DNA of 64,000 nt from Allobosea sp. LC85 (GTDB taxonomy: Bacteria > Pseudomonadota > Alphaproteobacteria > Rhizobiales > Beijerinckiaceae): positions 1 through 64,000 of the forward strand of contig NZ_JPKG01000047.1 in assembly GCF_000735605.1 (NCBI RefSeq), given 5' to 3'. Below, piece after piece: positions 1-9,442 of the stretch; the first letter of the stretch is position 1, and each line of letters opens with the position of its first letter. Under the pieces are notes generated by a model. That model saw only the letters and a list, made by a program, of their open reading frames with translations. It was not told the DNA's origin and made no database searches. Made by a program: the position numbers and the translations under genes.

Positions 1-157
1 CCGAGTCCAGGCCCGACAGCGTATAGGCATCAGTGTGGCAGATGCCGGTCGCCATCACCTCGACAAGGACCTCACCCGCCTTCGGCCCGCCGATCTCGAC
101 CGTTTCGATCGTCAGCGGCTTTCCGGCCTCCCAGGCAACGGCGGCGCGTGTCTTCAT
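1..157 (-). CDS. S-(hydroxymethyl)glutathione dehydrogenase / class III alcohol dehydrogenase, N-terminal part
   Basis: Only the first 52 codons are present; the gene runs off the left edge. The translation starts MKTRAAVAWEAGKPL and includes GEVLVEVMATGICHTDAYTL, the catalytic-zinc region of class III alcohol dehydrogenases (Cys and His in GICHTD). Members of this family oxidise S-hydroxymethylglutathione, the glutathione adduct of formaldehyde, with NAD in the cytoplasm. An AAGGA ribosome-binding site lies about 8 bases upstream of the ATG at 157, which supports the start. The family is clear from the N-terminus, but the rest of the protein cannot be checked here. Confidence 0.9.
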   Translation of the reverse strand, partial: MKTRAAVAWEAGKPLTIETVEIGGPKAGEVLVEVMATGICHTDAYTLSGLDS

Positions 158-392
158 GGTCATATCCTTGCAGAAAGCCAGCGCGAGCGGCGATGGCGCG
201 TGGGCTGGAAGCCTGATCGTGGAGGCGTGTCCCGACTGCGAACCGCCTCGGCCAAGCACGAATAGGGCGAAGGGATGGAGGCTTTGTCAACGCAACCCCG
301 GCTCGGAGCCTCAGCATTTGCGGAATTCCGAAATGCAGACGGCGCGGATCGTTGATCCGCGCCGTTCGTTGCGAAACTGGAGAACCAGCTGG

Positions 393-1262
393 TCAGTACT
401 TGCGCACGACCGGCGCCTGATAGGCGACCGGAGCCGGAGCAGCGCAGCAATCGGGATCGCCAAAATTCCAGCGCATGCCGATCCGGAAGTCGTGGCTGTC
501 GATATCCTTGGCCTTGAGCGGCCGGGCCGTTTCCGGAAGGAAGGCGTTCCGGATGATCCCCGACTGCGCGTCGCCGAGATTGAGGTAGCGATAGCCGAAT
601 TCGAGCGTCAGATTCTTGTTCACCTCATAGCCGAGACCGGCCATGAGTGCCCAGGCAAGGCCCGACTTGGTGCCGGTGCCGGCCGTTCCCAGCGTCGAGG
701 AGACCGGCCCGAACGGCTCATTGGCGAAAACGATGCCCTGATCCGTCAATCCGCTGATGCGGTTCTGCGCGACACCAATACCGGCGCCGATATAAGGCGT
801 CAGGCAGTTCCAGGTGCCGAGATCGACATAGGCGTTGAACAGGGCCACCATCGAGGACAGGTTGCCCTTATAGGTGTTGGTCTGGTTGCCATTGGCGAAG
901 GGATTGAAAAGCTTGTCGCTGATGCCGATCTGCGAGGCACCGCGATATTCCCAGGTGCCGTCGACGCGGAACCAGTTGTTGAAGCGATAGCCGATGCCGA
1001 CACCGCCGAAGAAGGCGGTTTCCTCGGTCTTCCCGAAGAACTGTCCGCCAAAGGCCTGAACGTCTTCCTGGTAGAACTTGTCGATCGACTGCACGCCGAC
1101 CCCGACATCGCCACGCAGATACCAGCCGGATCCAATCGTTCCGCGCAGGGCAACAGGTTCAGGCGGTGGGGGCAGCAGAGGAGCCAGGTCGGCAGCGGAG
1201 GCCACTGCGGAGCCTCCGAAGGCCATGGCGCCCGCCAGCGCGAGAATTTTCAGGCTGCCCAT
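393..1262 (-). CDS. outer-membrane beta-barrel protein (Omp25/Omp31-like)
   Basis: A 289-residue protein. Residues 1-24 form a signal peptide (MGSLKILALAGAMAFGGSAV then ASA/AD), followed by a proline-rich stretch. The rest has alternating aromatic and glycine patterns typical of eight-stranded outer-membrane barrels: GWYLRGDVGVG, GIGYRFNNWFRVDGTWEYRG, LGYEVNKNLTLEFGYRYLNL, and a C-terminal strand DFRIGMRWNF followed by a short tail. Rhizobial Omp25/31 porin-like proteins have this layout; the function is structural or adhesive and not predictable. The frame is open 24 codons further upstream, but the ATG at 1262 has GAGGGA about 9 bases upstream and begins the signal peptide, so I use it. A CtrA-type box lies about 80 bases upstream of this start. 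Confidence 0.8.
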   Translation of the reverse strand: MGSLKILALAGAMAFGGSAVASAADLAPLLPPPPEPVALRGTIGSGWYLRGDVGVGVQSIDKFYQEDVQAFGGQFFGKTEETAFFGGVGIGYRFNNWFRVDGTWEYRGASQIGISDKLFNPFANGNQTNTYKGNLSSMVALFNAYVDLGTWNCLTPYIGAGIGVAQNRISGLTDQGIVFANEPFGPVSSTLGTAGTGTKSGLAWALMAGLGYEVNKNLTLEFGYRYLNLGDAQSGIIRNAFLPETARPLKAKDIDSHDFRIGMRWNFGDPDCCAAPAPVAYQAPVVRKY

Positions 1263-1341
1263 GGCAGAGTCCCTCGAGTTTGCGCGACGCGATACGCAGC
1301 TCGCGCGTGTTACCGACGGGAAGGACCCTGGCACGAATTCC

Positions 1342-1356
1342 TTAAATGACGCTTAA
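1342..1356 (-). promoter_or_regulatory. CtrA-type box upstream of the outer-membrane protein
   Basis: TTAA-ATGACGC-TTAA (plus-strand reading) is a perfect TTAA-N7-TTAA match, followed by CC on the plus strand; a further TTAACC lies at 1366-1371. The site is 80-94 bases upstream of the outer-membrane gene start at 1262. In this GC-rich DNA eight specified A/T positions are rare. CtrA control is inferred from the motif and is consistent with rcdA and trcR in the same window. Confidence 0.5.
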
Positions 1357-1396
1357 CCTTACCGCTTAACCACGAAATCTCGCACGAACGAGCAAA

Positions 1397-1428
1397 CCCG
1401 GCGCATTCCAAAGATGGAATGCGCCGGG
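1397..1428 (-). terminator. inverted repeat, possible terminator
   Basis: Two perfect 14-base arms (CCCGGCGCATTCCA and its complement) flank a 4-base loop. On the minus strand the hairpin is followed by TTTGCT, a weak T-tract. It lies beyond the better glmM terminator at 1564-1586 and just before the outer-membrane promoter region, so it may be a backup terminator or part of the adjacent mosaic repeat. Confidence 0.4.
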
Positions 1429-1436
1429 ACCTGCCC

Positions 1437-1540
1437 TAAAGCATCGGCCCGAAAAGTGGATTGCGGTTTTCGGGAAAGCCGCTGCAATCACAGAAAGTTG
1501 GATCATCGGACCGGATACGATATCCGGTCCGATGATCCAA
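1437..1540 (+). repeat. composite palindromic intergenic repeat, copy 1
   Basis: The element has two modules. Module 1 (1437-1490) begins TAAAGCATCGGCCCGAAAAG and contains the imperfect stem around AAGTGGATTGCGGTTTTCGG. Module 2 (1498-1540) is a perfect inverted repeat with 20-base arms (TTGGATCATCGGACCGGATA) around a 3-base loop. A nearly identical unit lies in the opposite orientation at 55229-55330. Together with the terminator and the CtrA-type box, it accounts for most of the 322-base gap between the outer-membrane gene and glmM. Confidence 0.85.
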
Positions 1541-1563
1541 CTTCCAGAATGATCTTTAATGAA

Positions 1564-1586
1564 AGACGCAGCCCGCCGGCTGCGTC
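1564..1586 (-). terminator. intrinsic terminator of glmM
   Basis: The hairpin GACGCAGCC-GGCG-GGCTGCGTC is followed on the minus strand by TTTCATT and overlaps the glmM stop codon. It is positioned to end the ftsH-glmM transcript. Confidence 0.7.
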
Positions 1587-2928
1587 AGGCCGCGGCCTTC
1601 GTCACGGCATCGACGATGTCGTCGACAGCGCGCATCACCAGGTCGCGGTCGTCGCCTTCGGCCATCACCCTGATCACCGGCTCGGTGCCCGACGGACGGA
1701 TGACGAGGCGCCCGCTATCGCCGAGCATTTGCCTGGCGGCCTCGATCGCGTTGACGACCGGCTTTTCCTTCAGCGGCTGGCCCTGCTTGTAGCGCACGTT
1801 CTTGAGGATCTGCGGCAGCGGCTCGAAGCAGTGGCAGACTTCCGAGACCGGCTTGTCCATCCGCTTCACCACCGCGAGCAGTTGCAGCGCCGCCACGAGC
1901 CCGTCGCCGGTCGTCGCATAGTCGGAGAGGATGATATGGCCGGATTGCTCGCCGCCAAGATTGAAGCCGTTCGCCCGCATGTGCTCGAGCACGTAGCGGT
2001 CGCCCACGGCGGTGCGCTCAAGGCTGAGGCCAAGGCCGGCCAGGTAGCGCTCCAGCCCGAGATTGGACATCACGGTCGCGACGATGCCAGGCGCCGAGAG
2101 ACGGCCGTCTTCCTGCCAGCTGCGTGCGATCACGGCCATCAATTGGTCGCCATCGACGGCGTGTCCCTGCTCGTCGATGATCAGCACGCGGTCGGCGTCG
2201 CCATCAAGCGCGATACCGATATCGGCGCGCAGCTCGCGCACCTTCTGCGCCAAGGCATCCGGCTTGGTCGAACCGACATCCCTGTTGATGTTGAAGCCGT
2301 CCGGGTCGACCCCGATGGCAATGACCTCGGCCCCGAGCTCCCAGAGCGCCTCGGGCGCGACCTTGTAGGCGGCGCCGTTGGCGCAATCGACGACGATGCG
2401 CAGCCCGTCGAGGCTCAGATTGCGCGGCAGGGTGCGTTTGGCGAACTCGATATAGCGCGCATGGGCGCTGTCGATGCGCTTGGCACGACCGAGCATCGCA
2501 GCCTCCGAAAGCTGCGCTCCGAGGTCGGAATCGATCAGGGAGGCGATCTCGCTCTCAACCTCGTCATTGAGCTTGTAGCCGTCGGGACCGAACAGCTTGA
2601 TGCCGTTATCCTCATAGGGGTTGTGCGAGGCCGAGATCATCACCCCGAGATCCGCGCGCATCGAGCGCGTCAGCATCGCGACCGCCGGCGTCGGCATCGG
2701 ACCGAGCTGCAGCACATCCATGCCGACCGAGGTGAAGCCGGCGATCAGCGCCGTCTCGATCATATAGCCCGAGAGCCGCGTATCCTTGCCGATCACCACG
2801 CGGTGGCGGTACTCGCCGCGCCGAAACGCGATACCCGTGGCCTGGCCGACCCTGAGCGCCAGATCGGGCGTGATCACGCCATTGGCGCGGCCGCGGATGC
2901 CGTCGGTTCCGAAATATTTGCGCGTCAT
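1585..2928 (-). CDS. glmM: phosphoglucosamine mutase
   Basis: Interconverts glucosamine-6-phosphate and glucosamine-1-phosphate in the cytoplasm, on the route to UDP-GlcNAc for peptidoglycan and lipid A. The protein has 447 residues, the usual length. It opens with the family signature RKYFGTDGIRGRAN. The phosphoserine loop VMISASHNP puts the catalytic serine at residue 101, the magnesium loop DGDADR is present, and the C-terminal phosphate-binding RPSGTEPVIRVM is intact. A TTG two codons upstream is in frame, but the ATG at 2928 gives the standard N-terminus. It follows ftsH on the same strand with a 300-base gap that holds the ftsH terminator, so it probably also has its own promoter. Confidence 0.97.
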   Translation of the reverse strand: MTRKYFGTDGIRGRANGVITPDLALRVGQATGIAFRRGEYRHRVVIGKDTRLSGYMIETALIAGFTSVGMDVLQLGPMPTPAVAMLTRSMRADLGVMISASHNPYEDNGIKLFGPDGYKLNDEVESEIASLIDSDLGAQLSEAAMLGRAKRIDSAHARYIEFAKRTLPRNLSLDGLRIVVDCANGAAYKVAPEALWELGAEVIAIGVDPDGFNINRDVGSTKPDALAQKVRELRADIGIALDGDADRVLIIDEQGHAVDGDQLMAVIARSWQEDGRLSAPGIVATVMSNLGLERYLAGLGLSLERTAVGDRYVLEHMRANGFNLGGEQSGHIILSDYATTGDGLVAALQLLAVVKRMDKPVSEVCHCFEPLPQILKNVRYKQGQPLKEKPVVNAIEAARQMLGDSGRLVIRPSGTEPVIRVMAEGDDRDLVMRAVDDIVDAVTKAAA

Positions 2929-3175
2929 ATCCAATCGATCCAGATGGCGGCCATGATGGGAGCTTTACGAACAACCGGGGCGCGGTTGCAACCAGCCTGC
3001 TCCCGGCCTTGTTGAGTTCTTCTATCGCGGGACAAGCGTTCCGCCTTCTCACGTTTTATGACGAATTTTATCATGGGCGACACCGCCAGGACGAAGACTG
3101 GAACGATCGCGCCGGTCTCGTCCCCAACTGGATCACACGCGAAAGCCCCGCCTCAACGATTGATCGCAGTCAAAG

Positions 3176-3202
3176 AAAAAGGCGGCCTGGCATGGCCGCC
3201 TT
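3176..3202 (-). terminator. intrinsic terminator of ftsH
   Basis: On the minus strand AAGGCGGCC-ATGCCA-GGCCGCC is followed by TTTTTC, a textbook hairpin plus T-run 27 bases past the ftsH stop. The rest of the gap to the glmM start (2929-3175) shows no gene and presumably holds the glmM promoter. Confidence 0.85.
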
Positions 3203-3228
3203 CATGTGTGAGGCCCGACCGAGGCCGC

Positions 3229-5154
<1,926 letters not shown>

Positions 5155-5265
5155 TCTCTGTCCGATCGGGCCGCCCGGTCCAACCGGAGAAGGCCAAGGG
5201 TTTCAGGCGTTAATCTAGGAGCGGCGAAGCCCCTTGCCAAGGGAAACAGCAGATTCGAACCAGGC

Positions 5266-6321
5266 TCATCGCGACGCAGGGTGAACGCCCCGTCTGCGCG
5301 CCGGTTCCAGCGCCAGCGTCAGGATACCGTCCCGATCAAGCGCCAGTACACACCCCGATAATGTCCGCGTCATGGCCGCGCCCCGCCGCGCCGCCTCCAG
5401 AAGCGCGAACACACACCCTTCCAGCCGCTCCAGGCGCGGCAACTCGGCACTCGCTCCAGGCGCCAGAGTGAGCGCTTCGGCCACGACCCGCAGGGCAATT
5501 TCCTCGGGGAGATCGACCAGCGCGCCGAAGCGCAGCCGCGTCGCTCCCGCCTTCTCGCCTGCAAGCATGAGCGACGGCAGCAGCAGGGCGACCTGGTGTT
5601 CTAACGCCGCGTCCATCCGCGCCAGCCTTCCGGCCAGGACGGCGAGGCGCTCGGCCGTGAGTCCCTCATCGGCCAGCATCGGCAGCAGGGTCCGCCAACG
5701 CGCGCGCTCAAACCGCGGATCGGCATTGCTCGGGTCGCGAATGAAGGAAAGCCCCCTCGCCTCGGCGGTCGCGATGAGACGTGCCTTGGGCACGGCAAGC
5801 AACGGACGCACGAGCACCGTGTTGTCCTTGCGCACGCTCGCTCGCATGCCGGCGAGTCCGCTTGGCCCGGAACCGCGCGCCATCCGCATCAGCATTGTCT
5901 CGGCCTGGTCATCGAGCGTGTGGGCCGTCACCAGTACCGCGCCACCGAGAGCCTTTGCATAAGCCGCCAGCAGTGCATAGCGCGCCTCTCGCGCCCGCTG
6001 CTGGATGCCGGTCGCAGGTTTCGGGCCGGCCCAGCACAGGATCCTGTGAGGAACCCCCAGCAAGGAGCAGAGCGCGCCGACGGCTTCCGCTTCGCTCGAG
6101 GACGTCTCGCGCAGGCCGTGATCGACCGTTGCGGCATGGAGCGCGGGCCGACCGGGCTGCTGCGACCATTCCTTCAACAGCGAAAGCAGCGCAACCGAGT
6201 CCGGGCCGCCCGAGACGCCGACCAGCACGCGCGTTTCATTCGCAAGCCCGGCGAAGAGCGCAGCCGCCTCGCCGGCTGAAACCGGAAGATGCTCAGGATC
6301 GCTGGAAGCGAGCGCGTTCAA
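5266..6321 (-). CDS. tilS: tRNA(Ile)-lysidine synthase
   Basis: Modifies the wobble cytidine of tRNA-Ile2 (CAU) to lysidine, which switches both amino-acid identity and codon reading. The PP-loop ATP pyrophosphatase motif SGGPDS lies at residues 37-42 (VLVGVSGGPDSVALLSLL). HGLRETSSSEAEAV and RMARGSGPSGLAGM are further TilS features. The frame is open upstream into cpoB without an ATG of the usual context. I place the start at the TTG (6321) that overlaps the cpoB stop as TTGA, giving 351 residues; this is an inference from coupling, since no strong Shine-Dalgarno is visible. Confidence 0.9.
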   Translation of the reverse strand: MNALASSDPEHLPVSAGEAAALFAGLANETRVLVGVSGGPDSVALLSLLKEWSQQPGRPALHAATVDHGLRETSSSEAEAVGALCSLLGVPHRILCWAGPKPATGIQQRAREARYALLAAYAKALGGAVLVTAHTLDDQAETMLMRMARGSGPSGLAGMRASVRKDNTVLVRPLLAVPKARLIATAEARGLSFIRDPSNADPRFERARWRTLLPMLADEGLTAERLAVLAGRLARMDAALEHQVALLLPSLMLAGEKAGATRLRFGALVDLPEEIALRVVAEALTLAPGASAELPRLERLEGCVFALLEAARRGAAMTRTLSGCVLALDRDGILTLALEPARRRGVHPASR

Positions 6322-7256
6322 GCGCAGCGAGCGCGGCGCCGTTCGCGCTCGACACCCTGCCGGACGGCATTGGAAGCGGAAGGAAAGTCGACGCCGACCT
6401 TGGCATAGGTCGCGCAAGCCTGGTCTCGCGCGCCGAGCCCATTCAGCGACATGCCGAGCTTGAGCAGGCTGTCGGCGCCCTTGCCGGCGCGCGGGTAGTC
6501 ACGCGAGATCTTCAGGAACTGCTCGGCCGCCTCGCGATAGCGCTGGCGCTGGAAATAGCTCTCGCCAAGCCAGAAGGTGGCATCAGCGGCAAGACGATCA
6601 CGTGGATAGCTCTGCAGGAACTGGCGAAAGCCCATCTCGGCCTGCTCGTATTCCTTGCGCAGGACATAAGCGTAGGCTGCGTCATAGCTATCCTTGGGGC
6701 TCGGCGCTGCGCCCGTCGCGGCAACGCTCGGTCCGCCACGCGGGCCGCCCTGCGGGAGCGCGCCTTGCGGGACCTGTCGACCGACGCCCTGCAGATCGAG
6801 CGGCCCCTGGCCACCGCCCGCCCCGGCGAATTCATCCTCGATGATGCCCTCCATGCTGCCGAGCTGACGCGGCGCCCCGGAGCCTCCCGGATGCGCGGAG
6901 GGGTCGAAGGCATCATTCCGACGCGGACGACCAGGCTGCGTCACCGGCGGCTGGGCAGCCGGTCCCGGCGAAGCGCCACCGGGGCGAGCGCCGCCGCCAC
7001 CGCGCTCGTTCAGGCGGAAATCGACATCCTCCTGGAACTTGCGAAGCTGTTCGGTGAGCCGGCGGTTCTCGAACTGCAGCTGCTCGATCTGGCCGGAGAG
7101 CGCTCGAACCTGGTTTTCCAGTCGCCCGGTGCGCACGGTCAGCTCGGCCGCATCCTGCGCCACGGCCGGCAGCGCAGCCATTGCAATGGCCCCGAAGGCG
7201 ACCGCAGCCAGCAGTCGCGACCGGCAGGGAAGAAAGGCAAATTCTCGAACCATCAT
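6318..7256 (-). CDS. cpoB: cell division coordinator CpoB (tol-pal system protein YbgF)
   Basis: A periplasmic TPR protein that in E. coli links Tol-Pal activity with septal peptidoglycan synthesis. It has 312 residues. A signal peptide ends near LPAVAQ, then comes a coiled coil (about residues 40-75, ENQVRALSGQIEQL...), a glycine/proline-rich linker, and C-terminal TPRs beginning SYDAAYAYVLRKEYEQAEM and ADATFWLGESYFQRQRY. Two ATG codons stand in tandem at 7256 and 7253; the signal peptide starts here, although the frame is open 19 codons further. Its stop overlaps the proposed tilS start by TTGA. An intrinsic terminator separates it from pal. Confidence 0.9.
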   Translation of the reverse strand: MMVREFAFLPCRSRLLAAVAFGAIAMAALPAVAQDAAELTVRTGRLENQVRALSGQIEQLQFENRRLTEQLRKFQEDVDFRLNERGGGGARPGGASPGPAAQPPVTQPGRPRRNDAFDPSAHPGGSGAPRQLGSMEGIIEDEFAGAGGGQGPLDLQGVGRQVPQGALPQGGPRGGPSVAATGAAPSPKDSYDAAYAYVLRKEYEQAEMGFRQFLQSYPRDRLAADATFWLGESYFQRQRYREAAEQFLKISRDYPRAGKGADSLLKLGMSLNGLGARDQACATYAKVGVDFPSASNAVRQGVERERRRARCA

Positions 7257-7319
7257 GAAGACCGGACTGTTTCTCTCAAGCGACGGGTTATCACACGCTG
7301 TCACCGCGGCCAAAATATG

Positions 7320-7354
7320 AAAAGACCGGCACTTCCGCAGGGAAAGCGCCGGCC
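7320..7354 (-). terminator. intrinsic terminator of pal
   Basis: On the minus strand a stem of about 13 base pairs (GGCCGGCGCTTTCC with GGAAGTGCCGGTC, including G-T pairs and one bulge) is followed directly by TTTTC. It lies 27 bases past the pal stop and implies that cpoB is transcribed partly by readthrough or from its own promoter. Confidence 0.75.
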
Positions 7355-7380
7355 TCGACGGATTTCAGAAAGCTGGATGC

Positions 7381-7884
7381 TCAGACGCCGCCGGCGCCGT
7401 CGAGCACGGTCACGGCACGGCGGTTCTGCGACCAGCAGGAGATGTCGTTGCAGACCGCCACCGGGCGCTCCTTGCCGTAGGAGATCGTGCGCATCCGGTT
7501 GGCCTGGATGCCGCGCGAGGTCAGGTAATCGCGCACCGTCTGGGCGCGGCGGGCGCCAAGCGAGTAGTTGTATTCGCGGGTGCCGCGCTCGTCGGCATGG
7601 CCCTCGACGGTGAAGGTATAGCGTGGGTAGCGCTGCAGCCAGGAGGACTGCTTGTCGAGGGTCGAGACGGCCGTCGGCGTCAGGTCGGTCGAATCGGTCT
7701 CGAAGAAAACGCGGTCGCCGACATTCACGACGAAGTCCTGGGCGCTGCCCGGGGTGGCTGCGCCGCCGGCACCAAAGCCGCCTTCGGCGTTCTGGTCCTT
7801 GGCGCAGGCGCCCAGTGCGAGCGTGGCAGCAATGGCAGCGGCAAAACGGGCAGTGCGCGGGCTGGCGAGCGAGGCAAGCAGCAT
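7381..7884 (-). CDS. pal: peptidoglycan-associated lipoprotein Pal
   Basis: The outer-membrane lipoprotein partner of TolB, which binds peptidoglycan through an OmpA-like domain and is drawn to the division site by TolQRA. It has 167 residues. The lipobox LGAC puts the lipidated cysteine at residue 27. The OmpA-like domain shows VEGHADERGTREYNYSLGARRA, the diaminopimelate-binding region. The frame stays open 19 codons upstream, but the ATG at 7884 has GGAG about 10 bases upstream and begins a proper lipoprotein signal. A 190-base gap and a palindrome-containing promoter candidate precede it, so it probably has its own promoter in addition to the tol operon. Confidence 0.95.
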   Translation of the reverse strand: MLLASLASPRTARFAAAIAATLALGACAKDQNAEGGFGAGGAATPGSAQDFVVNVGDRVFFETDSTDLTPTAVSTLDKQSSWLQRYPRYTFTVEGHADERGTREYNYSLGARRAQTVRDYLTSRGIQANRMRTISYGKERPVAVCNDISCWSQNRRAVTVLDGAGGV

Positions 7885-7936
7885 GTTGATTCTCCAGGCG
7901 GGTCTAGGTTCCGCAATCAGAAAGTCGTGAAACTCA

Positions 7937-7957
7937 GACACATCAATGATGTGTCAA
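7937..7957 (-). promoter_or_regulatory. pal promoter candidate with 19-base perfect palindrome
   Basis: GACACATCAATGATGTGTC (7937-7955) is a perfect palindrome. On the minus strand it is preceded by TT, giving TTGACA, an ideal -35 hexamer that is itself part of the palindrome. It lies 53 bases upstream of the pal start. A regulator or a DNA structure at the -35 would control pal separately from tolQRAB. No known operator was recognised. Confidence 0.45.
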
Positions 7958-8074
7958 CCTAAACGAGACCTTGCCAAATCAAGGCGAAGTGGCGGCATTG
8001 CGGCGTATGGTTAACCAATTGCAGCGAAATGCAGCATTCTCCGCGCTGTTGCAGAGCGGCAACAGACCGCCGCC

Positions 8075-9442
8075 TCAGCGCGCCGTCGTCAGCAGCGGCG
8101 ACCAGCTCGGATCCGAAGCGAAGGCCGGTGTCGGCACCGGCACTTCGACCCGGCCCGTGATGTCGACCATGTAGAGCTTGCCGCCGGACTGGCCGCCGGG
8201 ATCACGGAAGAACATGATGTACTGGCCGTTCGGGGCCCAGTTCGGTGCTTCGTTGTGGAAGCCTTCGGTCAGGATACGCTCACCCGAGCCGTCCGGCCGC
8301 ATCACGCCGATAGCGAAGCCGCCGCCGCCCTGGCGCGTGAAGGCGATCAGGTCGCCGCGCGGCGACCATGACGGCTGCGAATAGGAACCCTGGCCGAAGG
8401 AGATGCGCTTGCCCTCCCCGCCGCCGATCGCCATCACATAAAGCTGCTGCGAACCGCCGCGGTCGCTCTCGAACACCATCTGAGTGCCGTCGGGCGAGAA
8501 CGAGGGCGAGGTGTCGATCGCGCCAGTCGAGGTCAGCCGCGTCGTCGTGCGCGAGCCGATATCGATCATGTAGAGATTTGCATTGCCGCCCTGCTGCAGG
8601 CTGAGCGCGATCTTCGCGCCGTTCGGCGAGAAGCGTGGGCTCGAGGTCATGTCGGGGAAATTGCCGACGACCTGACGCTGGCCGGTTTCGATGTTCAGCA
8701 CATGCACGCGCGGCTGCTCGCCGGTGCGTTGCGCCATATAGGTGACTTCCTGCGCAACCGGCGAATAGCGCGGGGTCACGACCGAGACCTCGCCATTGGT
8801 CAGGAAGCGCACATTGGCGCCGTCCTGGTCCATGATGGCGAGCCGCTTGCGCCGGTTCTCCTTCGGCCCGGATTCGTCGACGAAGACGACGCGGGTGTCG
8901 AAGAAGCCGCCGACGCCCGTGACCTTCGTGAAGATCGCGTCCGAGATGATATGGCCAACCCGCCGGCTGTTGTTCGGGTCGGTGAAATACTGCTGTCCGT
9001 CGATCTGCTCGCCGGTGACGACGTCCCAGAGCCGGAATTCCGCACGAAGCCGCCCACCATCACGCGAGACGCGGCCCGTCACCAGGCCCTGCACGCCGGC
9101 AGCCTTCCAAGCCTCGAACTGCGGCACCGCATCGAAGGCCGGGTTCTTGTCGGGGTGGCGCGATTTGTCGATTGGCTGGAAATAGCCGGAGCGCTTGAGA
9201 TTGTTGGTGATCACGCCCGAGACCAGCACGCCGGCCTCGCCGCCGAAATCGGCGATGGCGATCGGCATGGGCTGGAAAGTGCCCTTGCGCAGATCGATCA
9301 CCAGTTCCGCGCGGGCAGCCGCGGGCAACAGCAGCGGCAAGGACAAGGCCGAACCGGCAAGGGTCAGCGCATGGCGGCGCGTCAGCCCGGAACGGGTCAG
9401 ACCGGCGCCCTCGATCATGGAGTTGCGAAACATGGGGGTCAC
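8075..9442 (-). CDS. tolB: Tol-Pal system beta-propeller protein TolB
   Basis: A periplasmic protein that shuttles between Pal and TolA during outer-membrane constriction. It has 455 residues: an N-terminal alpha/beta domain (LVIDLRKGTFQPMPIAIADF) followed by a WD40-like propeller with repeated blades such as SPRFSPNGAKIAL, SPSFSPDGTQMVF and QPSWSPRGDLIAF. The signal peptide carries TRRHALTLAG, a twin-arginine-like motif, so Tat export is possible. The start is the GTG at 9442, which overlaps the tolA stop (GTGA) and has AGGGA six bases upstream; an ATG three codons later lacks a well-placed site. Confidence 0.96.
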   Translation of the reverse strand: MTPMFRNSMIEGAGLTRSGLTRRHALTLAGSALSLPLLLPAAARAELVIDLRKGTFQPMPIAIADFGGEAGVLVSGVITNNLKRSGYFQPIDKSRHPDKNPAFDAVPQFEAWKAAGVQGLVTGRVSRDGGRLRAEFRLWDVVTGEQIDGQQYFTDPNNSRRVGHIISDAIFTKVTGVGGFFDTRVVFVDESGPKENRRKRLAIMDQDGANVRFLTNGEVSVVTPRYSPVAQEVTYMAQRTGEQPRVHVLNIETGQRQVVGNFPDMTSSPRFSPNGAKIALSLQQGGNANLYMIDIGSRTTTRLTSTGAIDTSPSFSPDGTQMVFESDRGGSQQLYVMAIGGGEGKRISFGQGSYSQPSWSPRGDLIAFTRQGGGGFAIGVMRPDGSGERILTEGFHNEAPNWAPNGQYIMFFRDPGGQSGGKLYMVDITGRVEVPVPTPAFASDPSWSPLLTTAR

